This document shows, piece by piece, positions 16,819-23,938 of a stretch of DNA of 35,204 bases (its first letter is position 1; every line of letters begins with the position of its first letter). The stretch lies in the IMG/VR virus record IMGVR_UViG_3300036828_000399, positions 1 to 35,204 of that record; one strand, 5' to 3'. The position numbers were made by a program, and so were the translations under genes. The DNA comes from a virus. The notes under the pieces were generated by a model, which worked only from the letters and a program-made list of their open reading frames with translations, made no database searches and was not told the DNA's origin.

Positions 16819-18032
16819 CACTAAGACACCTTAGTCCTGGCCTGAATACAACTATTATTCGTTCTGGGCTGTCTGTCCTAGTGAGCGATGGTGACATTGG
16901 ATCACTTGGTGGTGAAATTAAAAATCCAGTGCAGGCTGAAGATCAAGGACTACAAATTGCTGAATCACTTTGGGTAAATCTTCTTGGCAATGCTGCTCTT
17001 GCTGCTGTTAATGGTTCAGTCGAACTTTTCCCAGGTCAGTCATTTCTGGTTCCACCTGGAGCGAAGATCTGGGCGACTGCTGCTTCTGACGGTCATAAGT
17101 TTACTGCATATTTTCTTTCATCTTATTCTGTGCCGTATCCACCTGAACCTGTACCGGGTATTATCGGTTCAGCTTTTGGAGGACCAATTTTCCCCCCGTC
17201 AGATGTGACTGGATTAACCACAGTTATCCCATCATATCTATACCAAGAGTATAGTGATGATGATGATTTACAGGGATTTGTTGCTGCTCAAAATGATATG
17301 CAGCAAAATTTTGTTGATACTTTTAATGCTTTAAATCTTCCTATTTATCCAGGACCTCTTGTAGCTGGAAAGTTATTGGACTGGGTTGGGCAAGGTCTAT
17401 ATGGTATGGCAAGACCAGCCCTTAGTTCTGGTTTACCAATTCTTATGGGACCACTGAATACTTATGGTCCAAACTGGTGGTTCCCGATGTGGGATGCTGT
17501 GCCACCTAGTACATCTATTACTTTTGGATTAAATGAAATTGAAATGTTAAGTCCGCAAGATGTTGTTGTTACTGATGATGATTTATATCGGCGTATTCTT
17601 ACCTGGCATTTCTACAAAGGTGATGGCAATTACTTTAATATTCGATTTCTAAAACGTCGTGTTTGGAGATTTTTGTTTGGTATGAATGGGACAGCACCCG
17701 AATCAATTCCTCCTGGTACTGGTGATTCATCTATAGCTGATACTGAACAAATCAGTGTTACCCTGGGAGTACATCGTAACATAACAATTCGATTTGTTCT
17801 AGGGCATCGCACTGTGACCGGTGGAGCTATGCCTAACGATTTTGGATGTAATGGATTTGGACCAGCTTTTGGTGTTTCACCACCAGCCTATGCTCCTGTT
17901 CCACTAAATGATTTAGAGACAACCTATGTCGCTTATCCACCACTTCCATTCATGTCTATATTTAAAGAGGCACTAGACTCAGGTGTCCTAGAAGTTCCGT
18001 ACCAGTTTCACTTCACTTGTCAGATCGGATAG
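16815..18032 (+). CDS. Distal baseplate/tail protein with shared N-terminal module
   Basis: I chose the ATG at 16815, which overlaps the previous stop (ATGA) and has AAGGAA just upstream, over the GTG at 16791. The 405-residue product has a module at about 10-115 (GGEIKNPVQAEDQGLQIAES, then VELFPGQSFLVPPGAKIW and DGHKFTAYFL) shared with the proteins at 1 and 19530. The middle part (DDDDLQGFVAAQND, FNALNLPIYPGPLVAGKLLDW, GLYGMARP) and the later RRILTWHFYKGDGN and FLKRRVWRFLFG segments are typical of a myovirus structural protein encoded right after the J protein, in the place of P2 gpI. It probably anchors the fibres to the baseplate. Confidence 0.65.
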   Translation: MTLRHLSPGLNTTIIRSGLSVLVSDGDIGSLGGEIKNPVQAEDQGLQIAESLWVNLLGNAALAAVNGSVELFPGQSFLVPPGAKIWATAASDGHKFTAYFLSSYSVPYPPEPVPGIIGSAFGGPIFPPSDVTGLTTVIPSYLYQEYSDDDDLQGFVAAQNDMQQNFVDTFNALNLPIYPGPLVAGKLLDWVGQGLYGMARPALSSGLPILMGPLNTYGPNWWFPMWDAVPPSTSITFGLNEIEMLSPQDVVVTDDDLYRRILTWHFYKGDGNYFNIRFLKRRVWRFLFGMNGTAPESIPPGTGDSSIADTEQISVTLGVHRNITIRFVLGHRTVTGGAMPNDFGCNGFGPAFGVSPPAYAPVPLNDLETTYVAYPPLPFMSIFKEALDSGVLEVPYQFHFTCQIG

Positions 18033-18041
18033 GGTTGAATC

Positions 18042-19517
18042 ATGACAATTCTTTGGAGCAACAACGCATCCACCACCGTTTCTGGCAGCATCACTGCGGC
18101 GAGCACGAGTGTCGCATTAGCTGCTGGCACTGGAGTAAGATTTCCAAATCCTACTGGAGGCGATTTTTATGTTGCTACATTTTATGACCAAGCAACTAAG
18201 ACTCAGAATGAAATTGTCCATGTTACAGGAATGTCAGGAGATACTGCAACTATTATTCGTGCTCAAGAAGGAACGACTGCTGTTGCATGGAATTCAGGAG
18301 ACATTTTTGCTAATCTAATTACAGCAGGAACTTTAAGAGCTTTTGTTCAGGGTGGTGCGGCGGGTCCTGCTATTACAACTGAATTGTATGTAGGAACAGA
18401 TACAGGTACAGTTGATCATATTGTAGCAACTACCAATCCAGTTCCACAGAATGTTATTGCTGGAATGCAATTTAACATCTTGCTAAAGAATGCCAATGAC
18501 GGCCCTACTGATATGCAGCTAAACGGTACGCCCGCAGTTCTAGTTAAACGGACTGATGGATCAGATCTAATTGGTGGTAACTTGATTGCTAATCAAGAAT
18601 ATATATTCGTTTACAATGGACAATATTTTAATTCAACTATTATGCATGTTCCACAAACGCCACCACAGACCACCTTCTATGTACGACCAGATTCTACGAG
18701 TGTTGTTGATTCCAATGGTATGGAAAGCAATAGTGGATTTGCCAATATTCCGGCACAAGCATTCTTAACACTTCAAGGTGCTATCAATACTCTTAAGTCC
18801 CGTTATATTTCTCAAAGTGGACTTACAATTAGAGTTGCTGATGGAACCTATAATAGTGGCATCTATGATAATGAGCAATATATTTCTTCGTGGAATTTTA
18901 TTGGGAATACATCGAGCCCAGGAAATGTTAGGATCGTAGCAACTTCAACAAGTCAAGCCACGTATGTTCCAGGGGCTGTTGGAGGGATATGTGTTTTTGT
19001 AGGGCAATTCGCTACAATATCAATGAATGGATTTGCATTTCAGTCGTATGACCGGAATGTGGCTTCTGGTGGTAGTTGTACTCTAACCAATTGTAATTTC
19101 ACTGCTCCACAGAATGGTCTGTGGGCTATGGATGCAACTGGGTTGATCCAGGTATTTGGAGCCTGTACATTCTCAGGAGCGAATGCTTGTGCATCTATTT
19201 TCATAGCCAGAGGCGGGGTCATGAGTGTTGGTTTCTACAGTCAGTATTTTGGCTCAACTGGATTTTCAATGGCTATTCAAGGTACTCCAGTAGTGACTGG
19301 TGGTTGTGCATCTTCTACTAGTAGTGGTACATTCATTTGTTATGACAATGTTATGTCTTTTTCTGGACAGTGTTCTGGGGCTGATTTTAACTGCAATAAT
19401 GCTGGAGGGTTTATATTTAATAGTGGGAACACAGGTATCTTCCCAGGTAGCACTGCCGGTGTCGTTTCTGTTGGATCACCTGGCGCAAGCCTTGGTGGAT
19501 GGATCACTGCTTTATAA
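18042..19517 (+). CDS. Tail fibre or tailspike with predicted beta-helix
   Basis: A 491-residue protein. Residues about 1-105 form a common fibre head (TILWSNNASTTVSGSI, then IVHVTGMSGDTATIIRAQEG) that attaches to the baseplate. Residues about 205-450 begin with FYVRPDSTS, then FLTLQGAINTLKSRY and LTIRVADGTYNSG. Repeating short strands rich in Gly, Asn, Ser and Cys follow, as expected of a right-handed parallel beta-helix. Fibres of this build often recognise or cut surface polysaccharides, but I see no assured catalytic residues. The GTTGA before ATG is a weak ribosome binding site. Confidence 0.7.
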   Translation: MTILWSNNASTTVSGSITAASTSVALAAGTGVRFPNPTGGDFYVATFYDQATKTQNEIVHVTGMSGDTATIIRAQEGTTAVAWNSGDIFANLITAGTLRAFVQGGAAGPAITTELYVGTDTGTVDHIVATTNPVPQNVIAGMQFNILLKNANDGPTDMQLNGTPAVLVKRTDGSDLIGGNLIANQEYIFVYNGQYFNSTIMHVPQTPPQTTFYVRPDSTSVVDSNGMESNSGFANIPAQAFLTLQGAINTLKSRYISQSGLTIRVADGTYNSGIYDNEQYISSWNFIGNTSSPGNVRIVATSTSQATYVPGAVGGICVFVGQFATISMNGFAFQSYDRNVASGGSCTLTNCNFTAPQNGLWAMDATGLIQVFGACTFSGANACASIFIARGGVMSVGFYSQYFGSTGFSMAIQGTPVVTGGCASSTSSGTFICYDNVMSFSGQCSGADFNCNNAGGFIFNSGNTGIFPGSTAGVVSVGSPGASLGGWITAL

Positions 19518-19529
19518 GGATAAACTCAC

Positions 19530-19838
19530 ATGGCTGTAACTCCTGTCGCTGGTCTCGTAACGCAAACCTCTGCTACTCCTGGTGTACCGGTAACGGTCAT
19601 CAGTCCAAATCAGTCTGGTGGGTTTATCGTCAACCCGCTTTTGGCCGCAGATCAAGGGATTGCTGCGGCTGAAGTGTTGTATATCAATCAAGTCACCACA
19701 AGTGATGTCAATGCAAACGGAACGACGATTGCCCTTCAACCCGGTCAATCTTACACCGTTATTCCATTGACAACAACTCCAGTCACTGCGGCATCTCTTA
19801 GTCCAAATCATAAATTCACAGCTATCCAATGGCCGTAA
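19530..19838 (+). CDS. Stand-alone copy of the shared virion module
   Basis: This 102-residue protein has AAGGA before its ATG and consists almost entirely of the module also found in the proteins at 1 and 16815. Its landmarks are SGGFIVNPLLAADQGIAA, AEVLYINQV, ALQPGQSYTVIP and a SPNHKFTAIQW end. A single-domain copy shows the module folds on its own. It sits between two fibre genes and is probably a fibre connector or decoration protein (inference). I do not recognise a named family. Confidence 0.6.
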   Translation: MAVTPVAGLVTQTSATPGVPVTVISPNQSGGFIVNPLLAADQGIAAAEVLYINQVTTSDVNANGTTIALQPGQSYTVIPLTTTPVTAASLSPNHKFTAIQWP

Positions 19839-19839
19839 A

Positions 19840-20610
19840 ATGACAGAACCAGCACCGCTAGATACTGTTCTAGGTTCTGGAGCAGGTGGTCCACTATCAC
19901 CGCCTACGCCATGGATCCAGTACACTGGTTATTTGAATTATAGTGGAGGAGTTGTTGTTGGTGTTCCATCTGGAGGTAACAAAGGTTCTGGAGCAATAAA
20001 CGCTCAGGCTCTTTTTGTTAACGGGGTTCAACTCATTGTATCGAATTATCTTGCCATAGCCGGCGGCACTATGACCGGGGTGCTGACACTTGCACAAGAC
20101 CCGGTTAATCCACTTGATGCAGCAGATAAACGATATGTTGATGCTAAGTCAGGAGCTTATCTTCCATTAGCCGGTGGGACTCTAACAGGACCTCTAGTCC
20201 TAGCAGCAGACCCTACAGCCGCACTCGGTGCGACGACTAAGCAGTACTCGGATACAAAGATTCCGTTTGTTGGTGGAACTATGACCGGGTTGCTTATTCT
20301 GTCTGGAAACCCAACAGCGGCTCTTGGGGCGGTCCCTAAGCAATATGTTGATAATGCAATTGCAGGAGTCAATACTTCGTTAGGCAATTATCTTCCATTG
20401 GCTGGCGGTACAGTTACAGGTAATCTGACGATAAATGGAAATACTGTTTTATCTGCTGATCCAACAACTGATCTTCAGGCAGCAACGAAACATTATGTCG
20501 ATGGTAAGACTTCCCAGGCTATCAGTATTCCAGATGCGCCAAGTGATGGAACAACTTACGGTCGGAATAATGCGGCGTGGGTTAATACGATAGATGCGGG
20601 GGCATACTAG
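19840..20610 (+). CDS. Tail fibre protein with LPLAGGT repeats
   Basis: A 256-residue protein starting 1 base after the previous stop without a clear ribosome binding site, so it is probably translated by coupling. It carries four copies of the phage fibre repeat: GGTMTGVLTLAQDP, LPLAGGTLTGPLVLAADP, GGTMTGLLILSGNP and LPLAGGTVTGNLTI. Each is followed by an A-T-K-x-YVD or similar helix-forming stretch. These repeats make trimeric shafts. The end (DGTTYGRNNAAWVNT) resembles many fibre tips. The adhesin gene follows with overlapping stop and start (TAGTG). Confidence 0.8.
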   Translation: MTEPAPLDTVLGSGAGGPLSPPTPWIQYTGYLNYSGGVVVGVPSGGNKGSGAINAQALFVNGVQLIVSNYLAIAGGTMTGVLTLAQDPVNPLDAADKRYVDAKSGAYLPLAGGTLTGPLVLAADPTAALGATTKQYSDTKIPFVGGTMTGLLILSGNPTAALGAVPKQYVDNAIAGVNTSLGNYLPLAGGTVTGNLTINGNTVLSADPTTDLQAATKHYVDGKTSQAISIPDAPSDGTTYGRNNAAWVNTIDAGAY

Positions 20611-21527
20611 TGGCAAACATCATCAAGATCCTTCGATCCATTGTACCGGGAAGTCGCCCAAGTGGTAAGACATATGGTGAGATATACACCAACCTTGGGG
20701 ATAATCAACTTGGTGTGTTTGATTCTGGTAACTTGGCTAGAGACTTGATTGGTGTTCCAGTATTCTCTTCTGCAAAGACGTATGCTGCTGGGAACCCTGT
20801 TGTTCAAGCAGGACAATTGTATGTTGCTCTTGGTGCCGTTGCAGCAGGAGCATTTAATCCGGCTCAATGGTGGCTTGTTGGTTCGTATAAGGTTCCTGTT
20901 GTAAGAATTTTTACAGCGAGTGGATCATATGCTCCTACTGCTGGGATTCTTTATTCGGTTCTAGAAGCTTGGGGAGGAGGAGGTGGGGGAGGAGGTGCCC
21001 CTGCATCAGCAAGTACGACAGGTTCTGGTGCTGGAGGTGGAGGTGCTGGTGGTTATTCTAGAAAAACTGTAACATTAGCACAGATCGGTGGTGGTCAAAC
21101 TGTTACTATTGGAGCCGCTGGTGCTGGAGCTCCTGCTGGAGCTAATACTGGCGGTAATGGTGGAGTTACTTCTGTAGGTTCGTTGTGCATTGCAAATGGA
21201 GGGTTGGGAGGTGGAGGAGCACCAGCGGCAATTGGATTTGGAGGTGGAGGACCTGGAGGGACTGCTGGGACTGGTGATATTACAGGAACTGGTGCTCCAG
21301 GAGGTATTGGATACGGGTCTGCAGATACGACTAGATTCCAAGCCATAGCTGGCAATGGTGCATCAACATCAATTGGTGGTGGTGGTTACTTCACCGGTTA
21401 TGCAGGGTCGTCTGCGAGTGGACATGGAGGCGGTGGAAGTGGTGGAACATCTCAGAATAGTAATCCAGCATTTCCTGGTGGTAGTGGGTCTTCTGGGTAT
21501 GTGGCGATAACAGAGCATTTCCAGTGA
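20610..21527 (+). CDS. Glycine-rich tail fibre tip or adhesin
   Basis: A 305-residue protein starting at GTG that overlaps the previous TAG (TAGTG). Residues about 45-90 resemble a short carbohydrate-binding repeat (FSSAKTYAAGNPVVQAGQLY, then ALGAVAAGAFNPAQWW). Residues about 120-300 are dominated by glycine runs (AWGGGGGGGGAP, GGGGAGGYSRKTV, GGGGAPAAIGFGGGG) and end SGYVAITEHFQ. Polyglycine-rich tips of this kind act as receptor-binding adhesins in several phages. It is presumably mounted on the fibre encoded just upstream. Glycine-rich repeats tend to recombine, so this end may vary between relatives. Confidence 0.7.
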   Translation: MANIIKILRSIVPGSRPSGKTYGEIYTNLGDNQLGVFDSGNLARDLIGVPVFSSAKTYAAGNPVVQAGQLYVALGAVAAGAFNPAQWWLVGSYKVPVVRIFTASGSYAPTAGILYSVLEAWGGGGGGGGAPASASTTGSGAGGGGAGGYSRKTVTLAQIGGGQTVTIGAAGAGAPAGANTGGNGGVTSVGSLCIANGGLGGGGAPAAIGFGGGGPGGTAGTGDITGTGAPGGIGYGSADTTRFQAIAGNGASTSIGGGGYFTGYAGSSASGHGGGGSGGTSQNSNPAFPGGSGSSGYVAITEHFQ

Positions 21528-21745
21528 ATACTATAGCTATTCGTTTGATTTTATTGCATGGAATTCATGGCCATATACTTTATATCAATCCAGATGAGGT
21601 TGTAACACTCCGATCACCAACTCAACAATCATTACTTCAAGAAGGTGTTAAGTGTGCCATCTCTACAACTGATGGTAAATTTGTCAGTGTGATTGAAACT
21701 TGTGATGAAGTTCTTAGAGTAATTGGAAGAGAGGTACCTCGTTAA
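21524..21745 (+). CDS. Small conserved protein, FlbD-like fold suggested
   Basis: This 73-residue protein starts at GTG overlapping the adhesin stop (GTGA) and has no strong ribosome binding site, so it depends on coupling. The sequence IRLILLHGIHGHILYINPDEV, followed by a DGKFVSVIETCDEVLRVIG end, follows the pattern of small FlbD-like proteins (start strand, N-P-D turn, d-G-k-x-v-x-V-x-E-x-x-x-E-V). Function in phage is unknown. It follows the adhesin gene, where small chaperone genes are sometimes found, but nothing here proves that. Confidence 0.5.
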   Translation: MNTIAIRLILLHGIHGHILYINPDEVVTLRSPTQQSLLQEGVKCAISTTDGKFVSVIETCDEVLRVIGREVPR

Positions 21746-21775
21746 CTGTATCAACCGGTAAATCAGGAGATGAAT

Positions 21776-21943
21776 ATGTCTGACGTAGAAGAAGTTGAAG
21801 TGCAGGAAGCAGTTCCAGTTGCTGTGGGAGTTAGAAAAATTGCTCCTCCGTCACTCACTATCAAAATGGTGAATGATAGAGCAAGCCATTTTTACTTCAA
21901 ACGAACCTTGGCTTTACTCAGGTCTCTGGGTAAACGGCGGTAG
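21776..21943 (+). CDS. Small basic-tailed protein of 55 residues
   Basis: A short frame with an ideal AGGAG 6 bases before its ATG; the ATG two codons earlier is too close to that site. The product starts MSDVEEVEVQEAVPVAV, has an acidic first third and a basic end (HFYFKRTLALLRSLGKRR) likely to form an amphipathic helix. It is the last gene of the + strand run. I do not recognise a family. The clean ribosome binding site and tight spacing argue that it is real. Confidence 0.55.
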   Translation: MSDVEEVEVQEAVPVAVGVRKIAPPSLTIKMVNDRASHFYFKRTLALLRSLGKRR

Positions 21944-22129
21944 GCGGCCCAAATAGGCCAATTTCGTGCGTTGTCATGCCCCACAAATGGCCTGTGGGTA
22001 AGCTTTGATGGGCTTGCCTATGCACCGGTAGCCCGGCGGCGTACCCCTATCAGGCGGGCACGGCTGGCCGTTTAAATGGCATCGGCAAATTTGCCAAAAT
22101 AACCTAATAAAAACAAGGGGTTACAGCCA
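21944..22129. other. Non-coding convergent junction, GC-richer than its flanks
   Basis: This gap separates the + strand virion genes from the - strand genes, whose ends meet here. It looks richer in G and C than the neighbouring genes. It contains a hairpin CCCACA-N7-TGTGGG (21980-21998) without a U-tract, a perfect palindrome GGCAAATTTGCC (22084-22095) and several GGCC or GCCC blocks. I see no frame with a ribosome binding site. It may hold bidirectional termination or a replication or packaging site; none is proven. Confidence 0.5.
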
Positions 22130-22486
22130 TCATTTTTCTCTATTTAATTTTCCTTTGAGCCTTTGTGTTAATAGTGGAACTCTTCTTGCTCTATCTTTTG
22201 CATTGTCTAGTACTGTTCCTTCATAAAGATGATCAAAATTCACACAACCTTTGACATCACATGTATGACATGCAAGCAATCCTGGTTTAATTGATCTCCC
22301 CAATTTTCGTTCAAGGGCGAGTCGATTTGCTCTATACACAGTTCCATTAATTGTTACTGTACGTTCTGCAAAAATTGTGGTGTTCGAAGGAAATATTAAG
22401 CATCCATCTTTGTCAGGTTTAATTTTATCACAAACCCTGTAGAAATCTTCGATAGAGTCAAATGTACATCGTATTTTCCAAGGCAT
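22130..22486 (-). CDS. HNH endonuclease, phage free-standing type
   Basis: A 118-residue protein with a compact HNH nuclease core. The motif RANRLALERKLGRSIKPGLL leads to CHTCD (73-77) and CVNFDHLYEGT (81-91), followed by DNAKDR. C73, C76 and C81 could bind a structural metal; H74, N83 and H86 are the likely nuclease residues. Free-standing HNH genes in phages often act as homing endonucleases. Its place at the junction between the two gene runs fits a mobile insertion (inference). It is the last gene of the - strand run. A role with the nuclease-less Tas further along is conceivable but not supported by closeness. Confidence 0.8.
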   Translation of the reverse strand: MPWKIRCTFDSIEDFYRVCDKIKPDKDGCLIFPSNTTIFAERTVTINGTVYRANRLALERKLGRSIKPGLLACHTCDVKGCVNFDHLYEGTVLDNAKDRARRVPLLTQRLKGKLNREK

Positions 22487-22499
22487 TGTGTTCTATACC

Positions 22500-22757
22500 T
22501 TACTCGTTTATAATACTCAATTTTCCTTTACGCACCTTCGTTAGCAACTCAGCCCCTTGTTTTGATACGAAAAAGTCAATACCAGGGTCCATTGCTAGAA
22601 TTTCTAATGAATCTTTTGTATCTAATATGTGATCCCGACCTTGTTTAATGTGTGGAAGATTGTACCTATCGAACAGACGCCTGAATAAGTATTTTGACAT
22701 CCCTAGCGCCTCGGCCATTTGCCGCATATTCATAAGTCTTGGAAGTGGTTGGTTCAT
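22500..22757 (-). CDS. Small helix-turn-helix DNA-binding protein (excisionase or MerR-like)
   Basis: An 85-residue protein with TGGAG 8 bases before its ATG. MRQMAEALGMSKYLFRRLFD (about 11-30) is a helix-turn-helix, followed by LPHIKQGRDHILDTKDSLEIL, the wing and helix found in excisionase-like regulators that read a binding motif. It is the first gene after a promoter carrying a symmetrical operator-like dyad, so autoregulation is plausible. The HNH gene follows 13 bases downstream in the same direction. Confidence 0.65.
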   Translation of the reverse strand: MNQPLPRLMNMRQMAEALGMSKYLFRRLFDRYNLPHIKQGRDHILDTKDSLEILAMDPGIDFFVSKQGAELLTKVRKGKLSIINE

Positions 22758-22771
22758 GGTACTACTCCAAT

Positions 22772-22797
22772 GTGTATAGGTATAAATAGTTATACAC
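22772..22797. promoter_or_regulatory. Operator-like dyad GTGTATA-N12-TATACAC
   Basis: A perfect 7-bp inverted repeat with a 12-base centre overlaps the -10 box and start region of the preceding promoter. Its half-site spacing of about two helical turns suits a dimeric repressor, most simply the helix-turn-helix protein encoded next. Confidence 0.45.
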
Positions 22798-22817
22798 TAT
22801 TGGCAGCATCTTTACAA
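22789..22817 (-). promoter_or_regulatory. Sigma70-like promoter for the helix-turn-helix gene
   Basis: The - strand reads TTGTAA, 17 bases, TATAAC, ending about 30 bases before the ATG at 22757. The spacing is ideal and the -10 box matches 5 of 6 bases. Confidence 0.5.
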
Positions 22818-22821
22818 TTTT

Positions 22822-23265
22822 CTATGCATGGCCCTCCGGTGTTGGTGTGACTACTTTCACCAGATTTACGGCATGGCGACCTGGTTCGTATTCTTCCATC
22901 CACATTAATCCTTGCAAACGAGCTTCTGTGAAATTGATACCAAACTCTTGTGCAATTGCACGGATGGCTTCAACACTTGGCATTGATTTAGGATCATCAC
23001 GTTCTGCTGAAATTGATAGATGCATACATATCCCAACCGGTTGTTCTTCGAAACTAACATTCGCACGATAACCGACTGGAATTAATACTTGCTCAGTCTT
23101 CATTGGTTTCTCAAATCCTGGTTTAAGATCAGTCAGTTTAACTACCAGCTTATCTTTAACAGCACTGGCACGAATAACATCAAGCGGTGTGGGGTGCTTC
23201 CGAGCTCGCTCTATTGCCATTGCGATTGCAGCCTTTTCTAACTTCCCAATCATCATAACAGCCAT
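22822..23265 (-). CDS. Conserved hypothetical protein
   Basis: A 147-residue protein; its ATG overlaps the stop of the preceding gene (TAATG) and AGGAAAGG lies upstream. It starts with a helical part (IGKLEKAAIAMAIERARKHPTP), then strands (KDKLVVKLTDLKPGF, VLIPVGYRANVSFEE, HLSISAERD). A helical stretch (SVEAIRAIAQEFG) and WMEEYEPGRHAVNLVKVV complete it. I do not recognise a family. Coupling to the gene upstream suggests that they work together. Confidence 0.55.
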   Translation of the reverse strand: MAVMMIGKLEKAAIAMAIERARKHPTPLDVIRASAVKDKLVVKLTDLKPGFEKPMKTEQVLIPVGYRANVSFEEQPVGICMHLSISAERDDPKSMPSVEAIRAIAQEFGINFTEARLQGLMWMEEYEPGRHAVNLVKVVTPTPEGHA

Positions 23266-23732
23266 TAGTTCGCCTTTCCTGTTGGATAGAAATCAACAAA
23301 CCTACCCATGCTACAATCACCCGGTATGATTGTAAACTCAGTTAATGACGCTATTCCTTTTTCCCTGGTAATATCTGCTATGCAATCATATTTCTGTCCT
23401 GTTTTAAATTCAATTCGAACAATAATCATCTCAGTTCTTTCTGGGTGTTCAGAAGGTACAATACCATCTATCCTCATGTCTTTATCACCCCTAACACACC
23501 ATGCCTCTGCCATATAGATAACGACATCTGGATCAGTTAGTCCGACCAATGCTTTTATTCCTTCGCTTACAATATCCTTATGTTCATTATTCATAAATGA
23601 AACCGGGGTGAATACACGACCTTCATCCTTTATTAAGACAACCATAGGTTCGACAGTTTTTTGTTCATCAAATATACGCCTTATAATCTTTAGCTCTTGG
23701 TCCACTAACTTACGTGGATCTATTTCACCCAT
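23265..23732 (-). CDS. Conserved hypothetical protein
   Basis: I chose the ATG at 23732 (MGEIDPRKLVDQEL), which has TGGAG about 10 bases upstream and overlaps the previous gene by 13 bases, over a longer frame from 23810. The 155-residue product has alternating strands and helices (PMVVLIKDEGRVFTPV, DPDVVIYMAEAWCV, ERTEMIIVRIEFKTG, KYDCIADITREKG). It resembles small alpha/beta domains of unknown role found in phage replication regions. Overlap with neighbours on both sides shows a tightly packed operon with the helicase. Confidence 0.55.
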   Translation of the reverse strand: MGEIDPRKLVDQELKIIRRIFDEQKTVEPMVVLIKDEGRVFTPVSFMNNEHKDIVSEGIKALVGLTDPDVVIYMAEAWCVRGDKDMRIDGIVPSEHPERTEMIIVRIEFKTGQKYDCIADITREKGIASLTEFTIIPGDCSMGRFVDFYPTGKAN

Positions 23733-23938
23733 TTTTGTTTTCTCCAGTGGTTGTAAAGCAGACATGCTCCTTGGGCCGATATTCCAACAATCGGTCCGAT
23801 TTGCCGCCATTGCAGTTTCTCGATGTTACGCAAACGTGCTATCTCAAGCAACTGTAACGGATTTCTTGGCGTACCGTGAGGGTACTTACTGATACGCCCT
23901 TTTTTCTTAGGCGGTATTTCATATGCTACACTAGCCAT
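23720..23938 (-). CDS. Small HTH-like protein
   Basis: A 72-residue basic protein that overlaps the helicase end by 13 bases and the next gene by 13 bases. LLEIARLRNIEKLQWRQIGPI, followed by VGISAQGACLLYNHWRK, looks like a helix-turn-helix of the resolvase or sigma-like kind (Q-W-x-x-I-G-x-x-x-G-I-S-x-x-G-A). The N-terminus carries a basic KKKGRISKYPHG stretch. It probably binds DNA next to the helicase; the target is unknown. Confidence 0.55.
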   Translation of the reverse strand: MASVAYEIPPKKKGRISKYPHGTPRNPLQLLEIARLRNIEKLQWRQIGPIVGISAQGACLLYNHWRKQKWVK

